17,695 nt of DNA from a bacterium (lineage in GTDB: Bacteria > UBA9089 > JAHJRX01): NCBI GenBank assembly GCA_030017825.1, contig JASEGW010000021.1, positions 1-17,695 of the forward strand, given 5' to 3'. Positions 7,642 to 14,587 of the stretch are shown here, piece by piece. The translations under genes were made by a program, and so were the position numbers. Position 1 is the first letter of the stretch, and each line of letters starts with the position of its first letter. Below the pieces are notes generated by a model, which searched no databases, had not been told where the DNA came from, and saw only the letters and a list, made by a program, of their open reading frames with translations.

Positions 7642-8731
7642 AATAAATTCTCATTTAAGCATATTCTTAATTGCTCTTTTCTTAATGGCAATCGGAATCA
7701 CTATGGTGTATAGCGCTAGCGCTATTTTAGCTAATGAATGGGTAAAGGATAGCTATTATTTCTTAAAAAAACAATTATTAGGCGCATCTATAGGAATTAT
7801 ATTAGCTTTACTTATGGGGAGTATTAATTATAAGGCATTACAAAAAATAGTTAAACCTGTTGTAATAGTTTGTATGTTGTTCTTAGCGTTAACTCTAATT
7901 CCTGAATTAAGTAAAGAAGCAGGAGGCGCAAGGCGTTGGTTTAAAGTAGGTTTTTTAGTATTTTCTCCTCTTGAATTTATAAAAGTAGCAGCTATCATCT
8001 TTATAGCTGATTACCTAGCTCGCAAAGAAGATCTTATAAAAAACTTTGAAAAAGGCCTTTTCCCAATTTTAATAGTTTTGGGTATCTTGTTTGTAATAAT
8101 TCTGATACAACGCAGCTTAGGAACAGTAATTATTATAGGAGCTGTAGCTTTTAGCATGCTTATTATAGGAGGTGCCAGGATTGGCCATATTTTAGGAACT
8201 ATTTTGCTGATTCTTCCTTTTGCTTATTCTTTAATATATAATGTAGATTATAGGAAAAGAAGAATTTTAGCCTTTCTAAATCCCTGGGATGATCCATCGG
8301 ATAAGGGTTATCATATTATTCAATCTTTTTTAGCTTTAGGCTCAGGGGGCCTTTTTGGTAAAGGGCTTGGAGAAAGTAAGCAAAAATTATTTTATTTACC
8401 TGCTCCTCATACAGATTTTATATTCTCCGTTATTGGAGAAGAAGTGGGATGTATAGGAACCACATTTATTATTATCTTATTTATAATATTTGCTTGGATA
8501 GGATTTAAGATTGCTGCTTCTGCTTCTGACTTATTTGGAAGATATTTAGCCTTTGGTATTACAACTATGATTTCTTCTCAAGCTTTATTAAATATTGGAG
8601 TAGTTACTGGAGTTGTGCCAACAACAGGAGTGCCTTTACCTTTTATTAGCTTTGGCAATTCTTCTTTAATTTCTGTTATGATGGGTGTAGGAATGCTTAT
8701 AAGTGTTTCTAAAAAAAATAGATATGTTTAA
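7625..8731 (+). CDS. ftsW: Septal peptidoglycan polymerase FtsW (SEDS family)
   Basis: FtsW is the membrane glycosyltransferase that polymerises lipid II at the septum, normally in complex with a class B penicillin-binding protein. The 368-aa, multi-membrane-segment protein has the SEDS blocks MVYSASA (27-33), GGARRWFKVG (100-109), SPLEFIKVA, the external loop LPAPHTDFIFSVIGEE with the catalytic aspartate at D264, and GVPLPFISFGNSS. FtsW rather than RodA follows from its place between murD and murG. The start is TTG at 7625, inside murD; AGGAG at 7614-7618 with six-base spacing supports it, and the next ATG would remove most of the first membrane segment. Odd point: the usually conserved QPD-x-G segment reads QRSLG (162-166). 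Confidence 0.94.
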   Translation: MAYPYKINSHLSIFLIALFLMAIGITMVYSASAILANEWVKDSYYFLKKQLLGASIGIILALLMGSINYKALQKIVKPVVIVCMLFLALTLIPELSKEAGGARRWFKVGFLVFSPLEFIKVAAIIFIADYLARKEDLIKNFEKGLFPILIVLGILFVIILIQRSLGTVIIIGAVAFSMLIIGGARIGHILGTILLILPFAYSLIYNVDYRKRRILAFLNPWDDPSDKGYHIIQSFLALGSGGLFGKGLGESKQKLFYLPAPHTDFIFSVIGEEVGCIGTTFIIILFIIFAWIGFKIAASASDLFGRYLAFGITTMISSQALLNIGVVTGVVPTTGVPLPFISFGNSSLISVMMGVGMLISVSKKNRYV

Positions 8732-8846
8732 ATCAGAAATAAGAAGATGGGTTCTATGGATTTAAATTCTATTAATGCGAATATGAAAACTTAATTAACC
8801 TGAGTTCGACATAAAAATATGTTTTTTATTTTAAGTTTAAGGATTA

Positions 8847-9060
8847 TAGTGGTTATTAAGCAAAAATACTCATAAATTAAAGGAAGCTTATGATAAAAGT
8901 CATATTTCTTACGCTCATTCTCAACTGCCATCCATGTCAGTTTCCGAGGTAAAGCGTGATTTTACATCCATGTAAAATCACGCTTTAAATCCGCTTAAAG
9001 AAAAATGACTTTTATTATAATTAAAATGACCACTTTTGCTTAATGTATACTAGTATACTA
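8847..9060. mobile_element. 214-bp element nested inside copy 2, probable TA target duplication
   Basis: Relative to copy 1 and to its own opposite arm, copy 2 is interrupted exactly at a TA: GGAT-TA (8845-8846) before and TA-ATATTTC (9061-9065 onward) after. Removing 8847-9060 plus one TA restores the uninterrupted sequence. The insert starts TAGT and ends ACTA, with further inverted pairs ATTAAGCAAAA (8855-8865) against 9034-9044, and ATAAAAGTCAT (8893-8903) against 9005-9015. TA duplication is typical of IS630/Tc1-mariner-type transposition, so a non-autonomous relative of that group is likely. There is no open frame. Confidence 0.65.
8950..8987. repeat. Perfect 18-bp inverted repeat with a 2-base centre
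   Basis: The arm TAAAGCGTGATTTTACAT (8950-8967) and its exact reverse complement (8970-8987) are separated only by CC. It forms the core of the nested element. No T-tract follows, so it is not an obvious intrinsic terminator. It could form a hairpin in RNA or a cruciform in DNA, or be a remnant of a further insertion. Confidence 0.9.
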
Positions 9061-9064
9061 TAAT
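9036..9064 (+). promoter_or_regulatory. Candidate promoter at the right edge of the nested element, facing murG
   Basis: TTGCTT (9036-9041) and a perfect TATAAT (9059-9064) are separated by 17 bp. The -10 hexamer straddles the junction between the nested insert and copy 2, so the insertion event itself would have created it. It points towards murG, about 195 bp downstream. The -35 is weak (TTG only). The stretch just before the -10 is the 14-bp palindrome GTATACTAGTATAC (9045-9058). Function is inferred from sequence only. Confidence 0.4.
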
Positions 9065-9258
9065 ATTTCTTCGTTAAATTGAAATTAATTTCAATTAATG
9101 CTCAAAAATATTAATCCTTAAACTTATATTTAAATCGAACTCAGGTTAATTAAGTAATAACATCATAAGAAACGCAAAATGCAAAGCAAGAAAAATAAGG
9201 CAAAAATTAAAATAGCTTTACATTTTGTTTACCATTAAGTTAGCTTGAAGGTATAATT

Positions 9259-10365
9259 TTGCGAATACTTTTTGCTGTTGGAGCTACAGGGGGTCATATT
9301 TACCCTGCAGTTGCTGTAGCGCAAGAGCTTAGAAAAATTTATCCAGAATTTGAAATAAGGTTTGTAGGACCTCTAAAAAAACTTGCTGCGCAAATAATTA
9401 GTAAGGAAGGTTATTGTTTTACCGGTATAGATTCTTGTCCTTGGAATCGTAGCTTTAATTTTTGGTATTTAATAAAGCTATGTTACAACGCTATCAGAAG
9501 CTTTATTGCATCTTTTAAATATCTTTTAAAAATAAAACCTAATATAGTAATAGGGTTTGGAAGTTATGCTTGTGGCCCTGTATTGGTAGCTTCTTATTTA
9601 TTAGGAATTTCTACTATAATACACGAACAGAATCTAAGTTTTGGGATTACAAATAAGATTCTTTCTTATATAGCAAAGAAAATATGCCTTACTTATGCAA
9701 GCAAGGAAAGCTTAAGAAATAAAAAAATAGTAACCACAGGAAATCCTGTTAGAAGCGATCTAATAATTTCAAGAGAACAAGAGCAAATTTCTGAAAAATT
9801 AAAACTATTTAATTTAAAAGAAGATAAATTTACTATCTTGATTTTTGGAGGTAGTCAAGGCAGTAGAACCATAAATAAAGTAGTAACTCAATTCTTAATT
9901 TCAAAAGAACTTAATCACTATCCATTTCAAATGATTTTTATTACTGGATTTGGTGATTTTGATCAGATTAAAAAAGAAATAGAAGTAGCTAAAGATAAAG
10001 TTTTTTTAGCTCCCTATGTATTTGATATGGCCTCTGCCTATACGGTGGCTGATGTAATTATATGTCGATCAGGGGCAAGTAGTATCTCAGAAATTACCTT
10101 ATGCGGAATACCAGCAATCCTAATTCCTTATCCTTATGCAGCATATAATCACCAAGAAGAAAATGCTTATTATCTTAAGAAACATCAAGCAGCAGAGGTG
10201 ATTCTAGAAAAAGATTTAAATAAAGAAAAATTAATGAATACTTTACTTGACTTATATAATAATTCAGATAAATTAGAGATAATGAGAAAAAATTCTAAAG
10301 ATTTATCTAATCCTTCTGCTAGTAAAAATATTGTAGAGGTTATTAAGTCAGTAATTAATTGGTAA
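9259..10365 (+). CDS. murG: Lipid II synthase MurG (UDP-GlcNAc transferase)
   Basis: MurG works at the inner face of the cytoplasmic membrane and adds GlcNAc from UDP-GlcNAc to lipid I, giving lipid II. The 368-aa GT-B protein has the N-terminal glycine-rich loop GATGGHIYPA (8-17), a second glycine loop GFGSYACGP (99-107), HEQN (122-125), FGGSQGSRTIN in the C-terminal domain, and the donor-binding block CRSGASSISEI. GSY is found where many enzymes have GGY. The start is TTG at 9259: GAAGGT (9247-9252) lies six bases upstream and the protein begins right at the family's normal N-terminus. It is separated from ftsW by 527 bp of element-bearing DNA, so it may depend on a promoter inside that gap. 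Confidence 0.96.
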   Translation: MRILFAVGATGGHIYPAVAVAQELRKIYPEFEIRFVGPLKKLAAQIISKEGYCFTGIDSCPWNRSFNFWYLIKLCYNAIRSFIASFKYLLKIKPNIVIGFGSYACGPVLVASYLLGISTIIHEQNLSFGITNKILSYIAKKICLTYASKESLRNKKIVTTGNPVRSDLIISREQEQISEKLKLFNLKEDKFTILIFGGSQGSRTINKVVTQFLISKELNHYPFQMIFITGFGDFDQIKKEIEVAKDKVFLAPYVFDMASAYTVADVIICRSGASSISEITLCGIPAILIPYPYAAYNHQEENAYYLKKHQAAEVILEKDLNKEKLMNTLLDLYNNSDKLEIMRKNSKDLSNPSASKNIVEVIKSVINW

Positions 10366-10411
10366 CTGGTAAATGATAACTGATAGCTGCTAATACATAG
10401 CAGCTAAATAC
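10363..10411. repeat. Degenerate heptamer array and hairpin in the murG-murC gap
   Basis: Starting with the murG stop codon, seven consecutive heptamers each begin with TA: TAACTGG, TAAATGA, TAACTGA, TAGCTGC, TAATACA, TAGCAGC, TAAATAC. The first four fit the consensus TAACTGA well; the rest are weaker. Within it, TAGCTGCTA (10384-10392) pairs perfectly with TAGCAGCTA (10398-10406) around a 5-base loop. No T-run follows, so it is not a standard terminator. It resembles the short heptameric intergenic repeats known in some bacteria, for example in cyanobacteria, but the array is short and its role is unknown. Confidence 0.55.
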
Positions 10412-10434
10412 TTGCACAATGTTAATAGTAATTA

Positions 10435-11835
10435 ATGGAAAATATGTTTAAACAAACTATTAAAAACATTCATTTGGTGGGCATTGGTGGAGCGGGCATG
10501 AGTGGCATAGCTGAAGTTTTACTGAAACTAGATTTTAAAGTGTCTGGTTCAGACAAAGCAAATTCTGAAGCTATAGAAAGGCTAAAATTGTTAGGAGGTA
10601 ATATTTACCTTGGCCATGATGGTTCTAATGTTAAAAATGCCGATGTAGTAGTTACTTCTACAGCTATTGCGCATGATAATATAGAAGTAGTAAAAGCTAA
10701 AGAGTTAAAGATTCCAGTAATTCCCAGAGCAGAAATGTTAGCTGAATTAATGAGATTAAAAAGAGGAATTGCTGTTTCTGGGTCTCATGGAAAGACTTCA
10801 ACTACCTCCATAATTTCTTTAATACTAACTAAAGCTGGATTTGATCCTACTATTGTGATTGGAGGAAAGTTTAATAATATTGATAGTAATGCTAGAATTG
10901 GAAATGGTGATTATTTTGTGGCAGAAGCAGATGAAAGCGATGGGAGCTTTCTTAAACTTTTACCAATTTATGCCGTTGTTACCAATATTGATTATGAACA
11001 TTTAGACTACTATCAGGATATAAATCATATAAAATCAGCTTTTATTTCTTTTATAAACAAAGTACCCTTTTATGGCTGTGCTGCATTATGCTTAGATGAC
11101 CCCAATATTAAAAGTATTTTTCCAAAGATAAAACGAAGATATATAACTTATGGCTTAACTAATGAAGCTGAAGTTAGGGCTGTTAACATAACAACTGAAG
11201 GGTTTTGCTCTTCTTTTGAGGTGCTTTATTACGGTGAGAATTTAGGAAGAATACAAATTAATCTTCCTGGATTACATTATGTTAACAACTCCTTAGCTGC
11301 TATTGCCATTACTATGGAGTTAGGGGTAAATTATGAAGTAATTAGAGAAGCATTGATTAATTATAGAAGCGTACAAAGAAGATTTCAAATCAAAGGAGAG
11401 ATAGATAATATTTTAGTTATGGACGATTACGCCCATCACCCTACTGAAATATCAGCTACTTTAAAAGCAATGGGCGAGAGCTTAAAACGACGAATTATTG
11501 TTGTTTTTCAACCCCATCGTTTTTCTCGCACTAAATTTTTATGTAAAGAATTTGGAGCGGCTTTTCATATGGCTGATAAAGTAATTGTTACTGATATTTA
11601 TGCTGCTGGAGAGATTTCTATTGAAGGAATTGATGCTTCCTTAATTGTAGAAGAGATTAAAAAGAATGGACACCACGATGTAGAATATATTTCTGATTTT
11701 GAAGAAATTCTTGAACATTTAAATAAGACGATTCAACCTAATGACCTTATTCTTACTTTAGGAGCAGGTAACATTTATCAGATAAGTGATAAAGTGGTAA
11801 ATATATTAGAAGATAGAAAGAAAATATTGGCATGA
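10435..11835 (+). CDS. murC: UDP-MurNAc:L-alanine ligase MurC
   Basis: MurC adds L-alanine to UDP-MurNAc, the first amino acid of the stem peptide. The 466-aa protein opens with the UDP-binding loop HLVGIGGAGMSGIA (13-26), has the ATP loop GSHGKTST (116-123; S-H-G-K is the MurC form), EADESDGSF, NIDYEHLDYY, and the C-terminal DDYAHHPTEI and FQPHRFSRT blocks. The ATG at 10435 has no clear Shine-Dalgarno; another ATG at 10444, with GGAAAA before it, would shorten the protein by three residues. Its stop overlaps the murB start as ATGA, so the two are coupled. The order murG-murC-murB-ddl-ftsQ-ftsA-ftsZ is the classic end of the dcw cluster. Confidence 0.97.
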   Translation: MENMFKQTIKNIHLVGIGGAGMSGIAEVLLKLDFKVSGSDKANSEAIERLKLLGGNIYLGHDGSNVKNADVVVTSTAIAHDNIEVVKAKELKIPVIPRAEMLAELMRLKRGIAVSGSHGKTSTTSIISLILTKAGFDPTIVIGGKFNNIDSNARIGNGDYFVAEADESDGSFLKLLPIYAVVTNIDYEHLDYYQDINHIKSAFISFINKVPFYGCAALCLDDPNIKSIFPKIKRRYITYGLTNEAEVRAVNITTEGFCSSFEVLYYGENLGRIQINLPGLHYVNNSLAAIAITMELGVNYEVIREALINYRSVQRRFQIKGEIDNILVMDDYAHHPTEISATLKAMGESLKRRIIVVFQPHRFSRTKFLCKEFGAAFHMADKVIVTDIYAAGEISIEGIDASLIVEEIKKNGHHDVEYISDFEEILEHLNKTIQPNDLILTLGAGNIYQISDKVVNILEDRKKILA

Positions 11836-12728
11836 ATTACTCAGATTTAGATAACGAAATCAAAGACTTAATAAAGGGAAAAATTGAAATAAATAAACCT
11901 ATGAAAAAATATACTTCCTTTAAAGTAGGTGGAAAGGCTGATATTGTTGCAGCAGTCGATCAAATAGACCAGCTAAAAAAACTTATTGCTTACCTTAAAG
12001 AGAATAATATACCTTACTTTGTAATAGGAAATGGGACTAATCTTTTAATTAAAGATGAAGGTATTAGAGGAGTAATAATTAAACTCTCTGGTTCTTTTAA
12101 AAAAATACTTATAACTGGTCAAACAATACAAGCAGGGGCAGGAGTAACTTTAAATAAGCTTCTAGAAATGAGCATAAAATACAATCTTTCAGGTTTGGAG
12201 TTTACGACAGGAATACCTGGAAGTGTTGGAGGAAGCCTTTTAATGAATGCTGGTATAAAAGGATGCAGTATAGGAGGTGTAGTAGATTGGGTTAAAGTAT
12301 TATCTCCTGAAATGAAAGAAGTAATTTTAAAAGCAAAAGAGATAAAGTTTTATTACCGAGAAAGTAATTTGAGTCAATATATAATTTTAGAAGCAGGGTT
12401 TTCTTTAGAGAAATCTTCCAGGAAAGCAATTTTAGAAAGAATAAAGTTATACCAAGAAAGGAGAACTTCTATAAACTTTCCTAATGCTGGAAGCATCTTT
12501 AAGAATCCTTTAGGTAGATTTGCTGGCGAACTTATTGAAAAAGCAGGTTTAAAAGGATATAGTATAGGAGATGCGCAGGTTTTTCCAGGACATGCTAATT
12601 TTATTCAAAACATAGGCAGAGCTAAGGCTAAAGATATTTTGCTATTAATTGATAAAATTAAAGAAACTGTCCAAGCTCAATTTGGAGTAAATTTAGAACT
12701 AGAAATCAAAGTAGTAGGTGATAACTAA
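11832..12728 (+). CDS. murB: UDP-N-acetylenolpyruvoylglucosamine reductase MurB
   Basis: MurB reduces UDP-GlcNAc-enolpyruvate with NADPH and FAD to UDP-MurNAc, the substrate of MurC next door. Its 298 aa fit the shorter type II enzymes. The FAD-binding blocks TSFKVGGKADI (28-38), GNGTNLLIKDEG (67-78) and TGIPGSVGGSL (126-136) are present. Active-site residues are visible: YRES with R176, the proton-donating serine in NAGSIFKNP (S221), and the C-terminal glutamate in LELEIKVVG (E291). The ATG overlaps the murC stop (ATGA) and has only a weak purine run upstream, consistent with translational coupling. The stop codon shares one base with the ddl start (TAATG). Confidence 0.97.
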   Translation: MNYSDLDNEIKDLIKGKIEINKPMKKYTSFKVGGKADIVAAVDQIDQLKKLIAYLKENNIPYFVIGNGTNLLIKDEGIRGVIIKLSGSFKKILITGQTIQAGAGVTLNKLLEMSIKYNLSGLEFTTGIPGSVGGSLLMNAGIKGCSIGGVVDWVKVLSPEMKEVILKAKEIKFYYRESNLSQYIILEAGFSLEKSSRKAILERIKLYQERRTSINFPNAGSIFKNPLGRFAGELIEKAGLKGYSIGDAQVFPGHANFIQNIGRAKAKDILLLIDKIKETVQAQFGVNLELEIKVVGDN

Positions 12729-13678
12729 TGTTGTTGAAGAAAAATCTAAGGGTAGCAGTTTTAATGGGTGGCCCTTCCTCAGAAAGAGAAATATCTTTAA
12801 AAAGTGGAGAAGCAGTAATTAAAGCTGTAAAAAAATTGGGCTATTTACCTATTTCCTTTGATGTAGATGATACTATTGCTCAAAAGTTAGTAAAAGAGAA
12901 AGTAGAAGTAGCTTTTATTGCTCTGCATGGACGTTTTGGAGAAGATGGTACTGTTCAAAGAATATTAGAGGACTTAAGCATACCTTATGTAGGGTCTGGA
13001 GTAAAAGCTAGTGTTTTTGCCTTGAATAAGATAAGAAGTAAAGATGTTTTTGCTTTAAACAATATTCTTACTCCTTCTTACACTCAATTGAATTCTACTC
13101 CTATGCATAAATTTGCTGACGATTGTAAATTAAATTTACCTTGGGTTATAAAGCCGGCTCGAGAAGGCTCTACTATTGGAATTTCTATTATAAAAAATAA
13201 AGATGAATTTGCAAATGCGTGTAAATTAGCACGTAAATATGATTATGATGTCTTGATAGAAGAATATATACCAGGAAAAGAAATTACTGTAGGAATAATT
13301 GGAGCTAAAGAACTTATTCCTTTGCCAGTAATAGAGATTGTTCCCGAAAAGGGATTTTATGACTTTGAAGCTAAATATACTAAAGGATTAACAAAATTCA
13401 AGATTCCTGCTTCTTTGTCCGAAGATATATATAAAGAAGCTCAAAAATTAGCTTGTAAAGTTCATCAATCATTAGGTTGTTATGGAATGTCTCGGGTAGA
13501 TATGATTTGCGATCATATTAACCAGATATACATATTAGAAGTAAATACCATACCAGGCTTAACTGAATTAAGTTTGTTGCCTAAGGCAGCAGCATATATG
13601 GGAATGAGTTTTGAGGATTTAGTTGATACCCTATTAAGTTATGCCTTTGATAGAGAGGGTTATGTATCGAAGCAATAA
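12728..13678 (+). CDS. ddl: D-alanine--D-alanine ligase
   Basis: This ATP-grasp enzyme joins two D-alanines; MurF uses the product. The 316-aa protein carries GGPSSEREISLKSG (14-27; E19), LHGRFGEDGTVQ (66-77), KPAREGSTIGIS (142-153; S148), the loop GFYDFEAKY (209-217; Y211), MSRVD (R256) and the ATP-magnesium and carboxylate site EVNTIPGLTELS (271-282; N273). Tyrosine in the 209-217 loop is as in ordinary D-Ala-D-Ala ligases, not the D-lactate-adding resistance enzymes. The start overlaps the murB stop by one base, with AGGTGAT upstream as ribosome binding site. The 3' end overlaps ftsQ by 17 bases if ftsQ starts at 13662. No fusion to MurC, as found in some lineages, is present. Confidence 0.97.
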   Translation: MLLKKNLRVAVLMGGPSSEREISLKSGEAVIKAVKKLGYLPISFDVDDTIAQKLVKEKVEVAFIALHGRFGEDGTVQRILEDLSIPYVGSGVKASVFALNKIRSKDVFALNNILTPSYTQLNSTPMHKFADDCKLNLPWVIKPAREGSTIGISIIKNKDEFANACKLARKYDYDVLIEEYIPGKEITVGIIGAKELIPLPVIEIVPEKGFYDFEAKYTKGLTKFKIPASLSEDIYKEAQKLACKVHQSLGCYGMSRVDMICDHINQIYILEVNTIPGLTELSLLPKAAAYMGMSFEDLVDTLLSYAFDREGYVSKQ

Positions 13679-14528
13679 AGGCTTGGATAGAAGATTAACT
13701 TCTAAAAAGATATTAAATAAAGACAAAAAAATAAGAAAAAAAAAAATAAGAAAAATTGATAATTTAAGACTTAATTTAGTAAAAAAATTTACTAAAATTT
13801 CCATCTTAATTGTTATTATCTTAGCTTTAATCTTAAAAACATATTTTTTCTTTATTAATGCTCCTTTTTTTACGGTTTGTGATCCTATAATACTAGGAAA
13901 CAAAGTAATTTTAACTAAAGAAATATATAAAAAGGTTAAAAACTATTATAAAGAATTTTTGCAGGATAAAGATCCAAATATTTTTAAAATTGACTTAAAG
14001 GATCTTAGTAGCTATTTGCAAGCTCAGTTCATTGAAATCAAAAAAGTAATCGTAGAAAGGAAACTGCCTAATAAAATAGTAATAAGAATTATTGAAAAAG
14101 AACCTTTAGCTCTTGTAAATACAGATTATGGAATAGTAAATGTAGATAAAGATGGATATGTATTTATAATTAGTCAAAGAGGAGAAGATAGTTATCCTAT
14201 AATTACTGGAGTTGACTCATCCAAAGTAAGGTTAAGAAGAGAGATAAAAGATCCAAAGGTTAAGAAAGTACTTGGACTAATAAACAACATAAAATCTATT
14301 AACTCAAATTTATTGGATGAATTTTCAGAGTTTAATATTAATAGATCTTCCCAGATTAAAGCTTATACTACCCAAGGAGGAGCCAGAGTTTTTTTTGGTC
14401 GAGACTTGTCGTTAAATATAGTTAAAAAATTATTAGCTATAATTTCTTATGCTGAGCAGAAAAAAGAAAATATTGAATATATAGATTTAAGATTTAAAAA
14501 TATAGTGGTAAGTTTAAAAATTCCTTGA
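13662..14528 (+). CDS. ftsQ: Cell division protein FtsQ/DivIB
   Basis: FtsQ is a single-pass membrane protein that links FtsL and its partner to the division ring. The 288-aa product has a very basic cytoplasmic tail (about 1-45, with KKIRKKKIRK), one membrane segment (about 46-65), then a POTRA-like domain starting near FFTVCDPIILGN (69-80), and the beta domain containing VDKDGYVF and YIDLRFKN. Assignment rests on this architecture and on position between ddl and ftsA. The ATG at 13662 has GAGAGGG immediately upstream; the in-frame ATG at 13641 has none and would deepen the overlap with ddl to 38 bases. A run of 11 A residues (13736-13746) lies in the basic tail. The TGA stop lies within the TTGACA of the next promoter. 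Confidence 0.92.
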   Translation: MYRSNKGLDRRLTSKKILNKDKKIRKKKIRKIDNLRLNLVKKFTKISILIVIILALILKTYFFFINAPFFTVCDPIILGNKVILTKEIYKKVKNYYKEFLQDKDPNIFKIDLKDLSSYLQAQFIEIKKVIVERKLPNKIVIRIIEKEPLALVNTDYGIVNVDKDGYVFIISQRGEDSYPIITGVDSSKVRLRREIKDPKVKKVLGLINNIKSINSNLLDEFSEFNINRSSQIKAYTTQGGARVFFGRDLSLNIVKKLLAIISYAEQKKENIEYIDLRFKNIVVSLKIP

Positions 14529-14553
14529 CAAAATGGTCAAATTGTTATTTATT
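14525..14553 (+). promoter_or_regulatory. Candidate promoter for ftsA-ftsZ overlapping the ftsQ stop
   Basis: A perfect TTGACA lies at 14525-14530. The -10 is less clear: TTTATT at 14548-14553 with a 17-bp spacer, or TATTTA at 14546-14551 with 15 bp. The -35 also forms a small inverted repeat, TTGAC (14525-14529) against GTCAA (14536-14540). The sequence up to the ftsA start resembles the mraZ leader, both carrying TTGACAA and a GTAAA-type/GTAGA stretch. A separate ftsAZ promoter inside the dcw cluster is common; its use here is inferred. Confidence 0.45.
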
Positions 14554-14587
14554 AGAGAGTGGTAAAAAGTAGACAAAGGGGGAAAGT

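Larger units (their letters stand above)
8799..9145. mobile_element. 347-bp MITE-like element (copy 2) between ftsW and murG
   Basis: This element belongs to the same family as 2154-2275. Its ends are CCTGAGTTCGA (8799-8809) and TCGAACTCAGG (9135-9145), and an inner perfect 15-bp inverted repeat pairs 8832-8846 with 9112-9126. It is flanked by the palindromic 8-mer TTAATTAA at 8791-8798 and 9146-9153. Because the flank is palindromic, it can be read either as a target duplication or as more terminal repeat. Copy 2 differs from copy 1 mainly by a 214-bp insertion (8847-9060) and about 11 extra bases near 9086-9100. It has no coding capacity. The rest of the 527-bp gap, 8732-8790 and 9154-9258, shows no gene. 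Confidence 0.8.

Noticed and set aside
9252..9257. TATAAT directly before the murG start as a promoter
   Set aside because: It overlaps the spacer of the murG ribosome binding site and would give a leaderless message from a TTG start; probably chance in AT-rich DNA.
8732..9258. A CRISPR array or hidden gene in the long ftsW-murG gap
   Set aside because: The repeats are inverted and nested, not regularly spaced direct repeats, and no open frame of useful length exists on either strand.
13634..13903. Minus-strand frame opposite ftsQ
   Set aside because: It is antisense to the basic tail and membrane segment of ftsQ; poly-Phe/Leu composition results from the A-rich coding strand.
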